Source: Glaciihabitans tibetensis (GTDB lineage Bacteria; Actinomycetota; Actinomycetes; Actinomycetales; Microbacteriaceae). From it: a stretch of DNA of 64,000 bases. Below the pieces are notes generated by a model. That model had not been told where the DNA came from. It did no database searches and worked only from the letters and a program-made list of their open reading frames with translations. The stretch's first letter is position 1. Each line of letters starts with the position of its first letter. Both the position numbers and the translations under genes were made by a program. Location: contig NZ_PVTL01000005.1 in the NCBI RefSeq assembly GCF_003003265.1, positions 1-64,000 on the forward strand. Direction: 5' to 3'. Positions 44,467-53,636 of the stretch are shown here, one piece after another.

Positions 44467-44683
44467 TCCGTCAGTCTTGTGAACAGCTCACCTCTGCGCT
44501 GGCGGAAAACGGCCCTCACGCTGCGGATGCGCTGTCCTCACCCCACGCCACCGAACCTTCAACCCAGCCAGCGGGCAGTTGTCGACCCGACCCGCTCATT
44601 TCGCGCGCCCAGCGGACAAGAATCGACGGCTTTTCGCAGAAAATGCGACGGGACTGGCCGCTCGGTGAAGGGTCCGGTGTTTG

Positions 44684-45661
44684 TCAACCTGTGTGAGACA
44701 GGGTGAGGGTTGGGGTTGGTGTGGTTTTGCCGCGTGGGTCGTTGATCGCGGAGTGTGTGGGCACCCGTGGTGGTGTGGGTGGGGTAGTAAACCGTTCCGG
44801 ATGGATCGCGTAGGCCAGATTTAGGGTTCTGGTTCGTGCAGTGTCGATTTCGAGTGTGAGGCCTTCGTGGACATCGTTCGGGGTGTGATATCCGATCCCG
44901 GAATGGCGGTGGTTCATGTTGTATTCGTGGACGAACCAGCCCGCCCACTCGCGGGCGTGGGTGATGTTGTCGAAGACTTCGGGGAACTGGGGAACATACT
45001 TTCCGGTGCGGAACAACGCCTCAGAAAATGGGTTGTCGTTCGAGACCTTCGGGCGGGAAAATGACCGCGTGATGCCCAACCGTTCTAAGAGCAACGCGAC
45101 AGGTTTACTGATCATCGCTGCGCCATTGTCGGAATGAAAGAACCGAGGTTCGGCGCCGTTGCTGGCAACAGCAGCGGTGATCATTTGCTGGGCGAAGGTG
45201 CCGTCTTCGTATTCGTCGAGCCGCCAGCCAACGATCTTGCGGGAGAAGATATCGATGATGACATACCAGTGGAACCACTGCCCATAACGGGGCCCCTTCA
45301 GCTTCGTGATGTCCCACGACCACACCTGGGTGGGTGCTGACGCGATCAGTTCCGGAATCTTCCGCGGGTTCTTGCTGGCCCGCTTTCTGTGTTTGCGTAA
45401 CTCGAGCCGTGCGGCGCGGGCGATGCGATACCAGGTCGATTTCGACGCCACCCAGTGGCCGTCGTCCCAGGCGCGGAAGAAGATCTGTGACAGCGACAGG
45501 CCCGCATATTTACTGTCGCTGATCAACGCCAACACCCGGTCACGTTCGGTCTGGTCCAGCATCGCGGGCTGCGGGCGCAGGCGCTGCGGGATCGGATCGG
45601 TGACCGGGATGGCGGGGCCGGCGCGGTCGCGATAAAACGAGCCCCGGGGGTATCCGGCCAA
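44684..45661 (-). CDS. IS3-family transposase OrfB (DDE integrase domain)
   Basis: At least 325 residues with a DDE catalytic core: Asp in WSWDITKLKG, Asp in FFHSDNGAAM, and Glu in SNDNPFSEALFRTG. An HTH_21 region precedes it. The first ordinary start codon (TTG 45661) lies after sequence that still reads as the family's N-terminus (LFALVCALIAAGTSTVAACA, to about 45727). The real product is therefore probably an OrfA-OrfB fusion made by a -1 frameshift near the end of OrfA. It appears intact. Confidence 0.88.
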   Translation of the reverse strand: MAGYPRGSFYRDRAGPAIPVTDPIPQRLRPQPAMLDQTERDRVLALISDSKYAGLSLSQIFFRAWDDGHWVASKSTWYRIARAARLELRKHRKRASKNPRKIPELIASAPTQVWSWDITKLKGPRYGQWFHWYVIIDIFSRKIVGWRLDEYEDGTFAQQMITAAVASNGAEPRFFHSDNGAAMISKPVALLLERLGITRSFSRPKVSNDNPFSEALFRTGKYVPQFPEVFDNITHAREWAGWFVHEYNMNHRHSGIGYHTPNDVHEGLTLEIDTARTRTLNLAYAIHPERFTTPPTPPRVPTHSAINDPRGKTTPTPTLTLSHTG

Positions 45662-45723
45662 AGCGCACGCAGCGACCGTGCTGGTACCGGCGGCGATCAG
45701 CGCGCAGACCAGCGCGAACAGGA

Positions 45724-46164
45724 TTACTTGCCGCGCCGCCGCAGTGGCGGCAACGGCGGCGTCGGTGCCATCCGTTGCGGGGTGGGTTTCGAGCTCTTGG
45801 CCAGCGCGGTCAAGAGCTCGGATGCTTTTCCCAACGCATCCACCGCACCCTCAGCGCGGGCCAGCTCACGCCGCAAGGTGTCGTTTTCCTTCGCGAGAAG
45901 TTTCAGCTGCGCGGCTTGGTCGCGCTGCACGACTGCACTGCGGTGCTTAGCTTCGCGGCGGATGAGGGTGCCCTCGCGTCGCCGTTTCGCCCAGCCAGCC
46001 ACTGTCGCGGGCCTGATCCCGAGACGGTGACACAGTGCGGTTTTCAGGCCCGGCTCTCCCGCCCTGTCCCACACCTGAAGGATGCGGATCTTCTCGTCAT
46101 AGGAAAATCGTTGCTTGGGTGTGACCTGATGGGGTAGCTCTGCTGCCTCAATATCAAGATCCAT
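45724..46164 (-). CDS. IS3-family transposase OrfA (helix-turn-helix)
   Basis: A 146-residue protein with a transposase HTH (YDEKIRILQVWDRAGEPGL, LGIRPATVAGWAKRRREG) and a coiled-coil segment (LKLLAKENDTLRRELARAEG) that mediates multimerisation. The OrfB frame overlaps its 3' end in the -1 phase. Confidence 0.85.
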   Translation of the reverse strand: MDLDIEAAELPHQVTPKQRFSYDEKIRILQVWDRAGEPGLKTALCHRLGIRPATVAGWAKRRREGTLIRREAKHRSAVVQRDQAAQLKLLAKENDTLRRELARAEGAVDALGKASELLTALAKSSKPTPQRMAPTPPLPPLRRRGK

Positions 46165-46243
46165 TATGGGTACTCATTTCCCCGCCAACGTCGTCATCCC
46201 CGAGAGACTAACTGTCTCGCTGCGGGCTGGCACAGAGGGGTCA

Positions 46244-46320
46244 CCTCGACAACTGGCCTCTCGACGGAGGGATGCCTCGACAACTGGCCTCTCGACGGAG
46301 GGATGCGTCGACAACTGACC
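46244..46320. repeat. 31-bp direct repeats after the insertion sequence
   Basis: Two perfect 31-bp units (46244-46274 and 46275-46305), containing CTCGACAACTGGCCTCTCG, are followed by a partial third. Just beyond, GCGCGTCCTTTCGAC is repeated at about 46386-46415. The motif AACTGGCCTCTCGACG resembles AAGTGGCCGGTCGACG in the spacer after the GntR gene (33870). Confidence 0.8.
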
Positions 46321-46450
46321 GGTCGAGGGCCGGTATCGCGGTCAGCCACCGGGCGTCCGGGGCAATCGACCGCGAGATTGGTAGACGCGCGTCCTTTCGA
46401 CGCGCGTCCTTTCGACGCGTCCAGCGGCGCGTCCGAGGGCGGCTGCGCGA

Positions 46451-47452
46451 TCAGTGGCCGCGGTGGTCCTGGATGGTGATTCTGGGACCAAAGCGGGGCT
46501 TCGAGACGCCGCTGGCCGCAATCAACCGCATGATGCGCTGCCGGTGGCCGGCCCATGGGGCCAGTAGCTCGAGCATGCCGTCGTCGTCGACCGGTTTGCC
46601 GATTAGAGCCCAACCGACGAGCGACGGCAGGTGATAGTCGCCGACGCTCGGGGCGTCCGCGTCGCCGTGGGAGCGCTGGGTTGTCTCCGCGGCGGTCCAG
46701 ATTCCGACGCCGGGCAGTGATCGCAGCCGTTTCGCCACCTCGGGTCCGCCGCGGCCGAGCGTGAGCGTTCGTTCGAGAGAGGAAGCCACCGCAGCGACAC
46801 GCAGAATCGTCTGTGAACGCTGCGGACCAACGCCCGCCCGGTGCCATTCCCAGGATGGAATATGTCGCCAGGTGTGCGCATCGGGGATTACCCTCATCCC
46901 GTCCGGGGCAGGGCCGGGTGCGGGGGTGCCGTGAGACAAGACGAGCTGGCGCCAACTCCGGCGGGCCTCGACACCCGTCACCTTTTGCTCGAGGATCGCC
47001 GGCACGAGTGCCTCGAACACCGCGTTGGTGCGCAGCAGTTTCAGGCCCGGCGCGCGACGGCGGGCCTCGGCGAGGAACGGCGACCCCGAGACATCCAACT
47101 CGCTCCAATCATCGCCGTGCCCGCACAATTCGGGCACTCCCGCGATCGCCCGTTCGGCGCCCGGGCCCCAGGCGGTTGCGGTAATGCCGTCGGCCTGCGC
47201 GAGGTGCAGCGTTGCCGGGCCGTCCGCGGTGGCGAGGGTGCGCCAGACGCCGCGACCGTCCCAGCGAAGTGTCGGGTCGCCCGCCCCGCGGCTCAGTGGG
47301 CCGAGCGTCTGCCGCAGGTTCACGGGGTCGGCGGGTTCGTAGACGGTCGAGAGCGGCGGTGACGGCTGCAAGAACGACTGCGACGATGGGGGAGAGGCCA
47401 GCTGAACGCGCACGTTAGGAAAGGTTGCTGGCGTCACCGTCTTTCCGTACAT
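46451..47452 (-). CDS. AlkA-type DNA-3-methyladenine glycosylase family protein
   Basis: A 333-residue helix-hairpin-helix glycosylase. FEALVPAILEQKVTGVEARR, the hairpin LRSLPGVGIWTAAETTQR and the catalytic aspartate in SVGDYHLPSLVG (HhH-GPD arrangement) are present. It would excise alkylated bases in base excision repair. ATG 47452 is supported by TACGCT 6 nt upstream (leaderless); the upstream Arg-rich codons are not part of the protein. It is longer than E. coli AlkA, with an extra N-terminal domain. Confidence 0.87.
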   Translation of the reverse strand: MYGKTVTPATFPNVRVQLASPPSSQSFLQPSPPLSTVYEPADPVNLRQTLGPLSRGAGDPTLRWDGRGVWRTLATADGPATLHLAQADGITATAWGPGAERAIAGVPELCGHGDDWSELDVSGSPFLAEARRRAPGLKLLRTNAVFEALVPAILEQKVTGVEARRSWRQLVLSHGTPAPGPAPDGMRVIPDAHTWRHIPSWEWHRAGVGPQRSQTILRVAAVASSLERTLTLGRGGPEVAKRLRSLPGVGIWTAAETTQRSHGDADAPSVGDYHLPSLVGWALIGKPVDDDGMLELLAPWAGHRQRIMRLIAASGVSKPRFGPRITIQDHRGH

Positions 47453-47600
47453 CCTCCGAGCGTACGTGCATCCGCGCCGCCTGCGGCGCACCAGCCCGAG
47501 GAATCAAACTCTGCGCGCGCTAGTCGGATAATTGAGCCGCCGCTCGCTACCGACTTGGGCTGTTGGCCTGCTGGGCGATGACGAAGTCACCCGCGCCGAG

Positions 47601-47918
47601 TCAATGAACTCCGACAGCCCGCAGGCCTGCGGTAATGGCGGCCGCAACCAGCACGACAACGACGAATGGAGCCCGGATCGCGGCCGCGAGGGCGGTTACT
47701 GCCACTCCGGCGACGCGGGCCCACCCGGCGAATTCCTGTCCGTCGTAGAGCGCCCCAGTGGTCGCGACCCCCGCGAGAAGCACGATCACGGCCGGTTCGG
47801 TCCATTGCTCGAATTGTCGGGCCAGGCGAGACCCGCCAAAGCCGACCCCACCGAGTCTGGTGGCGTAGGTGCCGACAGCTAGAACGAGCACCGCGAGAAA
47901 AAGATTGACGTCAGGCAC
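47601..47918 (-). CDS. azlD: AzlD-type branched-chain amino acid exporter subunit
   Basis: A 105-residue membrane protein with about four spans, opening PDVNLFLAVLVLAVGTYATR as in AzlD. With AzlC it forms an exporter of branched-chain amino acids and analogues. GTG 47918 overlaps the azlC stop by eight bases. Confidence 0.85.
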   Translation of the reverse strand: MPDVNLFLAVLVLAVGTYATRLGGVGFGGSRLARQFEQWTEPAVIVLLAGVATTGALYDGQEFAGWARVAGVAVTALAAAIRAPFVVVVLVAAAITAGLRAVGVH

Positions 47919-48582
47919 GATTCTTGCGCTTTCGAACAGATGTCAGGAGACCGGCTAGGCCCAGGATCGGGGCGAGGCCAGTCGCGACGAACGGGGTCAG
48001 GGCTGCGGCAATTGTCGCGCCAGCTGCTGCGGGCGCTAGTGCGCTGCGCCTGATGCATCCGCTGAGGATCGCAACAAAGATCGCCGGGAAGGCAGCATCC
48101 AAACCAAGATGGGCGGGGTCGGGCACGACGTATCCGACAAGCACGCCAATCGCCGCACCGACTGGCCAAGCGATCAAGATAGCGACCCCAACCATTCGAA
48201 AGGCGGCAAGTCGCTGTGCCGGTTTCTGCTGGGTCAACGCAAACGCCACCGTCTCGTCGTTGACAAGATGCGCGGTCAGATATCGCGCGATGCGCGGCGT
48301 CGGGAGGAACGAGGACGCGGAAATTCCGTAGACGATATTGCGAAGGTTCACCAGTAGTGCTGCTGCGACGGCGACCCCGGGCAGACCGCCGGCCGCAATG
48401 ACCCCGACAAACAGCAACTCCGACGATGCACTGAGCACAAGAATCGCCGCGAGGATGACGAGCCAGGGTGGAAAGCCGGCTGCGAGCGCGGTCAATCCAT
48501 ACGCCACCCCCACTACAAGCACTGCGGTCGCGATGGCTATCGCGGACGCAACCGGGCTGGCCGTTCGATTGGATGAACGCAT
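47911..48582 (-). CDS. azlC: AzlC-type branched-chain amino acid exporter
   Basis: A 223-residue membrane protein of the AzlC family (VGVAYGLTALAAGFPPWL, SASSELLFVGVIAAGG, LVNLRNIVYGISAS). ATG 48582 has AGGA at 8 nt and keeps a short N-terminus; the longer frame runs through the divergent promoter. The XRE-cupin regulator starts 66 bp away in the other direction and is the likely regulator of azlCD. Confidence 0.87.
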   Translation of the reverse strand: MRSSNRTASPVASAIAIATAVLVVGVAYGLTALAAGFPPWLVILAAILVLSASSELLFVGVIAAGGLPGVAVAAALLVNLRNIVYGISASSFLPTPRIARYLTAHLVNDETVAFALTQQKPAQRLAAFRMVGVAILIAWPVGAAIGVLVGYVVPDPAHLGLDAAFPAIFVAILSGCIRRSALAPAAAGATIAAALTPFVATGLAPILGLAGLLTSVRKRKNRA

Positions 48583-48611
48583 GCTAGTTATCCTGAACGG
48601 TCGGAGAGTGT

Positions 48612-48641
48612 TTGTCAAACTAATCATCCGTTCGATATAAT
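48612..48641 (+). promoter_or_regulatory. Consensus promoter of the XRE-cupin gene
   Basis: TTGTCA (48612-48617) and TATAAT (48636-48641) are 18 bp apart. The expected transcription start coincides with the A of the ATG at 48648, giving a leaderless mRNA. The palindrome GTTTGTCAAAC (48610-48620) overlaps the -35 box and is a possible autorepression site. Confidence 0.8.
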
Positions 48642-48647
48642 GGGCCA

Positions 48648-49199
48648 ATGGTTGAACAGCTCGGCTCCCGAATCGGATCAGCCATCAAGCGCGAGCGCAC
48701 TGCGGCAGGTCTGACGGTGTCGGAACTCGCCAGGCGCGCGGGTATATCAAAGGCCACCGTCTCTCAGCTTGAATCAGGTGGCGGCAATCCGAGCGTGGAA
48801 ACGCTGTGGGCACTCGGCGATGCGCTCGGCGTGCCATTTGCGCGTCTGGTCGATGAAACACCCGAACCCGTCACCTTGATTCGCGCGGCCGATGCGCCGC
48901 GTATCAGCTCGGCAAACAGCAGCTACGTGGCGGCGCTCCTGTCCGCCAGTCCCCCGAACGCGCGCCGGGACATTTACCTGGTGCACGTTGAACCCGGCAG
49001 TCCCAAATCGTCTCTTCCCCACACCCGCGGCACAGTCGAACACGTGATCCTGATGACCGGGACCGCGCTCGTCGGCCCCGCGGCATCCCCCCTCGCCATG
49101 TCTCCCGGCGACTACCTCTGTTACCCAGGAGACGCTCCTCACATCTTTGACGCGCAGGACGAAGGCACGACCGCGGTTCTCATCTCGGAAATCCGCTAG
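48648..49199 (+). CDS. XRE family regulator with C-terminal cupin domain
   Basis: A 183-residue regulator. The helix-turn-helix (LTVSELARRAGISKATVSQL) is followed from about residue 75 by a small beta-barrel cupin (LVHVEPGSPKSSLPHTRGTV, MSPGDYLCYPGDAPHIF). This layout is common in regulators of amino-acid exporters of the azlCD type. It is divergent from azlCD. A near-consensus promoter ends 6 nt before the ATG. Confidence 0.88.
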   Translation: MVEQLGSRIGSAIKRERTAAGLTVSELARRAGISKATVSQLESGGGNPSVETLWALGDALGVPFARLVDETPEPVTLIRAADAPRISSANSSYVAALLSASPPNARRDIYLVHVEPGSPKSSLPHTRGTVEHVILMTGTALVGPAASPLAMSPGDYLCYPGDAPHIFDAQDEGTTAVLISEIR

Positions 49200-49290
49200 C
49201 ACCAACAGGCACGCGCTGCGAGGGCTGGGCGCCCACGCTAGCTCCGCGACGGGGTTCCGCTGGCCACTCTGTGCTGCATAGGCTGTCGAA

Positions 49291-49791
49291 ATGACCCTCC
49301 GGTGGCCCAATGGGCGTGTCATTCGGGACTCAGACGGTCTCGAATTGATCGTCGAGCGCGCCATCGAAGCCCCCGCCAGCGAGGTGTGGGAGTGGCTGAC
49401 AGCACCGAGTCGCCTGAGCCAATGGATTGGCTCCTGGGAGGGCGAGCCAGCCGTCGGGGGCACCCTGTCGTTCACCATGAGCGCCGAACAGGGCGCCGCG
49501 CCTGAGCCGCTGACCGTCTTGATCTGCGACCCCGGCGTTCACTTTCTCTGCGACATGGGCGAAAACCGCTGGCGGATCGGGTTCTCCCTCACCGAGGTAC
49601 AGGGACTGACCCTGGTCTTCTTCACCCAGCGAATGGCGGGCGCGGAGCAGGCGGGCAGCATCGGACCCGGCTGGGAGTACTACCTTGACCGCATGATCGC
49701 CGCCCGCTCGTCGCTGCCCCTACCCGTCTGGGCCGACTACTACCCGGCCTTCTCGCGCTACTACGCCCGCGTTGCGGCGACCCCGTCGTAG
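49291..49791 (+). CDS. SRPBCC/AHSA1 family protein
   Basis: A 166-residue START-like fold protein: VERAIEAPASEVWEWLTAPS, RLSQWIGSWEGEPAVGG and GWEYYLDRMI. Members bind hydrophobic ligands or assist Hsp90-type chaperones; the function here is unknown. TAGGCT lies exactly 6 nt before the ATG (leaderless). Confidence 0.82.
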   Translation: MTLRWPNGRVIRDSDGLELIVERAIEAPASEVWEWLTAPSRLSQWIGSWEGEPAVGGTLSFTMSAEQGAAPEPLTVLICDPGVHFLCDMGENRWRIGFSLTEVQGLTLVFFTQRMAGAEQAGSIGPGWEYYLDRMIAARSSLPLPVWADYYPAFSRYYARVAATPS

Positions 49792-49894
49792 TTGCGCGCG
49801 GGGAGCCCGTCGCCACGCCCGCCCCAGTTGGGCTCCGATCGGTTGAATGACGGATGACGGGCGCCGTGACATCCGCCTCACTTAAACTGAACTC

Positions 49895-50761
49895 GTGGCT
49901 GTCCCCAAAATCCTGCTCTTCTACTGCTTTACCCCGCTCGCCGACCCTGAGGCGATCCGGCTGTGGCAGCGCGACCTCTGTGAGTCGCTGGGCATCACCG
50001 GGCGCATCCTGCTCTCGAAGGACGGCATCAACGGCACCGTCGGCGGGGAGCTGGCCGACGTCAAACGCTACCTGCGTAAGACCCGCGACTACCCGCCCTT
50101 CAAGACGATGGACGTGAAGTGGAGCGAGGGCAACGGCGACGACTTTCCGCGACTGAGCGTCAAGGTGCGCGATGAGATCGTGAGCTTCGGCGCGCCACAC
50201 GAACTCGTCGTCGACGCCGACGGGGTCGTGGGCGGCGGCACACGATTGTCGCCCGAGCAGCTGCACACGCTGGTCGACGAGAAAGAGGTCACCTTCTTCG
50301 ACGGGCGCAATGCTTTCGAAGCGGAGATCGGACGGTTCCGTGACGCGGTCGTGCCGGATGTCGCAACCACCCGCGATTTCGTCGCCGAACTCGACAGCGG
50401 CCGCTACGACCACCTCAAAAACACCCCGATCGTCACCTACTGCACCGGCGGGATCCGCTGCGAGGTGCTGAGCTCGCTGATGGTGACCCGCGGCTTCTCC
50501 GAGGTGTACCAGCTCGAGGGCGGCATCGTGCGCTACGGCGAAAAATACGGCAACGACGGCCTGTGGGATGGCTCGCTCTACGTGTTCGACGACCGCAAAT
50601 CGATTGAATTTACGGGGGATGCCGCGGTGCTCGGTTCCTGTGTGGAATGCAGCACCGCGACCAAAAGAATGGAGAACTGTGGCGAGCCCTCGTGCCGCCA
50701 GCAGCTCGTGGTGTGCGACGAGCACGCCGACGCGATCCGGTGCGCGGTGCACCGAAACTAG
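49895..50761 (+). CDS. trhO: tRNA uridine-34 hydroxylase, rhodanese family
   Basis: A 288-residue UPF0176/TrhO protein. The N-terminal acylphosphatase-like domain ([20 protein letters not shown]) precedes a rhodanese domain with the active-site Cys183 in YCTGGIRCE, then a cysteine-rich tail ([20 protein letters not shown]) that could bind metal. TrhO hydroxylates U34 of certain tRNAs using prephenate-independent oxygen chemistry. GTG 49895 with TAAACT 6 nt upstream fits a leaderless message. Confidence 0.9.
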   Translation: MAVPKILLFYCFTPLADPEAIRLWQRDLCESLGITGRILLSKDGINGTVGGELADVKRYLRKTRDYPPFKTMDVKWSEGNGDDFPRLSVKVRDEIVSFGAPHELVVDADGVVGGGTRLSPEQLHTLVDEKEVTFFDGRNAFEAEIGRFRDAVVPDVATTRDFVAELDSGRYDHLKNTPIVTYCTGGIRCEVLSSLMVTRGFSEVYQLEGGIVRYGEKYGNDGLWDGSLYVFDDRKSIEFTGDAAVLGSCVECSTATKRMENCGEPSCRQQLVVCDEHADAIRCAVHRN

Positions 50762-50880
50762 GCCTTCGGACTCTAGAGGGGGTTTCTGAGCCGCCACGGC
50801 CCCGAAACTAATCGAATGAGCCTGCCCAAGGACGGCAAAACGCTCATGTTCACCCCGGCTGCATGCAGCAGAATGGGGAC

Positions 50881-51906
50881 ATGAGAATCGGAATCCTGAC
50901 CAGCGGCGGCGATGCACCCGGACTGAATGCGGTTATTCGCGGAGCCGTACTGACGGGCTCGCAGACCGGCACGGCCGACTTTGTAGGGTTCCGTGACGGC
51001 TGGCGCGGACTGGTCGAAGAAGATCTCCTCCCCCTGGGCCGGCACGAGGTCAAGGGAATCAGCAAACAGGGCGGCACCATCATCGGCACCTCCCGCACGA
51101 ACCCGTTCGAAGGCATCGGCGGTGTGGACCGCGTCAACGAGGTCATGAAGCGCAACGGTATCGACGCGATCATGGCCATCGGCGGCGAGGGCACTCTGGC
51201 CGCAGCCAAGCGCCTCACCGACGCGGGCGTTCCCATCGTGGGTGTGCCGAAGACGGTCGACAACGACCTCGGCGCCACCGACTACTCCTTCGGTTTCGAC
51301 ACCGCCGTCGGCATTGCGACCGACGCCATGGACCGCCTGCGCACCACCGGCGACTCCCACGGCCGCTGCATGGTCGCCGAAGTTATGGGTCGCCACGTCG
51401 GCTGGATCGCCCTGCACTCCGGCATGGCCGCCGGCGCCCACGTCATCCTGATCCCGGAGCGCAAGACCTCCTTCGCGCAGATCACCGAGTGGGTCACCAG
51501 CGCCAAGGACCGCGGCCGCGCGCCGCTCGTCGTCGTTGCCGAGGGCTTCGCGCTCGACAACATGAGCGACGCCCACTCCGAGCGTGGACTCGACACCTTC
51601 GGCCGCCCGCGCCTCGGCGGCATTGGCGAGATGATCGCCCCCATGATCGAGGACGCCACGGGCATCGAAACCCGCGCCACCACCCTCGGTCACATCCAGC
51701 GCGGTGGAACGCCCTCCGCATTCGACCGCGTGCTCGCAACGCGACTGGGCATGGCAGCGCTGCAGTGCGCGCTCGACGAGAACTGGGGTCACATGGTCGC
51801 TCTCCAGCGCACCAACATCGTCTCCGTTCCTTTCGCTGAGGCCCTCGGCAAGCTCAACACCGTGCCGGACGACCGCTACGACGAGGCCCGCGTCCTCTTC
51901 GGCTAG
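50881..51906 (+). CDS. pfkA: 6-phosphofructokinase, group III
   Basis: A 341-residue phosphofructokinase. GILTSGGDAPGLNAVIRG, IGGEGT and PKTVDNDLGATDYSFGF (catalytic Asp127) are present. In E. coli numbering it has Gly104 with Lys124. Gly104 is typical of ATP use, while Lys124 is shared with pyrophosphate enzymes; actinobacterial ATP-dependent group III enzymes show this mix, so ATP is the likely donor. I chose ATG 50881 because CAGAAT lies 6 nt before it and the codons between 50863 and 50880 are not conserved in the family. Confidence 0.9.
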   Translation: MRIGILTSGGDAPGLNAVIRGAVLTGSQTGTADFVGFRDGWRGLVEEDLLPLGRHEVKGISKQGGTIIGTSRTNPFEGIGGVDRVNEVMKRNGIDAIMAIGGEGTLAAAKRLTDAGVPIVGVPKTVDNDLGATDYSFGFDTAVGIATDAMDRLRTTGDSHGRCMVAEVMGRHVGWIALHSGMAAGAHVILIPERKTSFAQITEWVTSAKDRGRAPLVVVAEGFALDNMSDAHSERGLDTFGRPRLGGIGEMIAPMIEDATGIETRATTLGHIQRGGTPSAFDRVLATRLGMAALQCALDENWGHMVALQRTNIVSVPFAEALGKLNTVPDDRYDEARVLFG

Positions 51907-51923
51907 GCCTGTTCTGCCCGCTT

Positions 51924-51977
51924 CACCTGCACCACTTGCACCATCTGCTCCACTTGCTCCACCTGCACCACCTGCTC
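51924..51977. repeat. Six tandem 9-bp units after pfkA
   Basis: Six copies of a CACYTGCWC-type 9-mer run without interruption, beginning CACCTGCAC-CACTTGCAC. They lie in the 168-bp spacer between pfkA and the reductase gene. Confidence 0.88.
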
Positions 51978-52074
51978 CGTCGGGTCGGCCGTGCACGTCG
52001 CGGCCGGCCCTTCCGCATCCACCCGCCAGGGCTGGCCCCGACGCGATGCCGAGGCAGCCAGAAACCAGGTTGCA

Positions 52075-53142
52075 ATGTTCCGATCGATCTTCGTCACCCG
52101 AGCGGAAGACAAGTCGGTTCACGCCGCCCTCCGCGAGAACACCACGGACGACGACCTCGGACCGGGCGATGTCCTCATCGACGTGACCTGGTCGGGCATC
52201 AACTACAAAGACGGCATGGCACTCGCGGGCGACCGCGGCGTCATGCGCACCAACGAATTGATTCCGGGCATCGACCTGGTGGGCACGATCGCGCAGATCG
52301 GCGCGGGCACTCGCGCCGATTCTCTCGCCGCGGACTCGGCCCCGGACGATCGTTCTCCTGAGGCGGATGCCGCGGGCCTCCGCGTCGGCGACGCCGTACT
52401 TCTCAACGGCTGGGGCATCGGCGAGACTCACAACGGCGGGCTCAGCGAACGCGCCCGAGTCGACAGCGACTGGCTGGTGCCGTTGCCGAAGGGCATCAGC
52501 CCGCGTCGCGCGGCAGCGATCGGAACCGCGGGCTTCACGGCCGCACTGAGTGTGCTCGCGCTCGAGCGCGGAGGCTTGGGCCGCGGCGCTGCCGATGGCT
52601 CTGGCGAAGTGTTGGTCACGGGAGCGTCTGGCGGCGTTGGGTCCATCGCGATCGCGCTGCTCGCCGCCGCGGGTCACCGCGTCGTCGCCTCGTCCGGTCG
52701 CCCGGAGCACCGTGACTACCTGCTCTCACTCGGCGCCTCAGAAGTCATCGGGCGTGACGAACTCGAGAGCGCCGGCCGCCCACTGCAATCTCAGCGTTGG
52801 GCCGGAGTGATCGACGGCGTCGGCGGCCAGACCCTCGCGGCGGCGCTCGCGCAAACCCAGTACGGCGCAACCGTCGCCGCCTGCGGTATGGTCGGCGGCG
52901 TCGAGCTGCCCACCACCGTGCTCCCCTTCATCCTCCGCGGCATCCACCTCTCTGGAATCAACTCGGTCGAGTGCCCGCGCGAGCTGCGCCTGGCCGCCTG
53001 GGGTCGCCTCGCCCGCGACCTCGACCTCGACCTGCTTGACTCCCTCACCACCGAGATCCCCCTCGCGGACGCGATCACCGCCGGCGAGCAGATCCTCGCG
53101 GGAAAGCTGCACGGCCGCACGGTAGTAAACGTCCGCGCGTAG
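52075..53142 (+). CDS. MDR family reductase (acrylyl-CoA reductase AcuI-like)
   Basis: A 355-residue zinc-free medium-chain reductase of the YhdH/AcuI type: TWSGINYKDGMALAGDRGVM, NGWGIGETHNGGLSERARVD, and the nucleotide-binding VLVTGASGGVGSIAIALLAA. Known members reduce acryloyl-CoA with NADPH. An acidic insertion (about residues 83-103, ADSLAADSAPDDRSPEADA) enlarges the loop before LRVGDAVLLNG. ATG 52075 starts at MFRSIF, as usual for the family. Confidence 0.87.
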   Translation: MFRSIFVTRAEDKSVHAALRENTTDDDLGPGDVLIDVTWSGINYKDGMALAGDRGVMRTNELIPGIDLVGTIAQIGAGTRADSLAADSAPDDRSPEADAAGLRVGDAVLLNGWGIGETHNGGLSERARVDSDWLVPLPKGISPRRAAAIGTAGFTAALSVLALERGGLGRGAADGSGEVLVTGASGGVGSIAIALLAAAGHRVVASSGRPEHRDYLLSLGASEVIGRDELESAGRPLQSQRWAGVIDGVGGQTLAAALAQTQYGATVAACGMVGGVELPTTVLPFILRGIHLSGINSVECPRELRLAAWGRLARDLDLDLLDSLTTEIPLADAITAGEQILAGKLHGRTVVNVRA

Positions 53143-53183
53143 CTGCCGCGAGGGCCCCTCCTCACGCGAGCGCCCCGACCGCT

Positions 53184-53507
53184 CACGTGTCAGCTTTTGT
53201 CGACTCCCCGAACCCACGGCCATGCTCCACCCGCTCACGTGTCAGCTTTTGTCGGCACGACTCCGCCCCGACCGGCCGAAGTGTCGCGTTTTGTCGGCAC
53301 GACTCCGCCCCGACCCGCCGAAGTGTCGCGTTTCGTCGCTTCGCCGCGGCGAGGGGACGGAATTAGTCGCTGCAGAAGCGATCCGAGCGACCATACGCGA
53401 CACGTCAGCTCCCGCGGAGCGAAGTGCCAAGTTCGGTCGCTCGGCGAAACTCAGGTCTCAACTTCTGTCGCTCTGACCGAAGCAGACCCGACAGAAGTTG
53501 AGACTTG
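53184..53507 (-). repeat. Second array of the phased 19-bp motif
   Basis: The reverse complement of the motif at 29457-29683 occurs at 53184, 53236, 53278, 53320, 53421 and 53452. The spacings are 52, 42, 42, 101 and 31 bp, mostly whole helical turns. A forward copy lies at 53489-53507. Two units at 53251 and 53293 form a 42-bp direct repeat with two differences. The 494-bp spacer 53143-53636 holds no gene I can support. Confidence 0.78.
53455..53504. terminator. Perfect 16-bp inverted repeat
   Basis: GTCTCAACTTCTGTCG (53455-53470) pairs perfectly with CGACAGAAGTTGAGAC (53489-53504) around an 18-nt loop, between the convergent reductase gene and the hemL stop. It could end transcripts from either side. 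It also consists of two facing copies of the dispersed motif. Confidence 0.65.
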
Positions 53508-53636
53508 GCCCGCGCGACGAGCCCGCAGGCTGCGAACTACCTGCTCGGGGCGGATGAGGCGGATGCCCCGGGGCAACGTCACGGCCCGAGCACGTTGCCG
53601 ACCCCGCGTGGTGGCCCCGCGTGGTGGCCCCGGCGG

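Larger units (their letters stand above)
44680..46230 (-). mobile_element. IS3-family insertion sequence (approximate ends)
   Basis: The element carries two overlapping-frame transposase genes. Its ends look like imperfect inverted repeats: the left end near GTCAACCTGTGTGAGACAG (about 44683-44701) and the right end, read on the minus strand, near GCCAGCCCGCAGCGAGACAG (about 46214-46233). The transposase stop lies inside the left repeat. I could not define the exact termini or target duplication. It sits in a spacer and disrupts no gene I can see. Confidence 0.7.

Noticed and set aside
44467-44683. Possible small gene between the flavin reductase-like gene and the insertion sequence
   Set aside because: Short frames exist, but none has a binding site, leaderless box or recognisable composition. 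I see only spacer.
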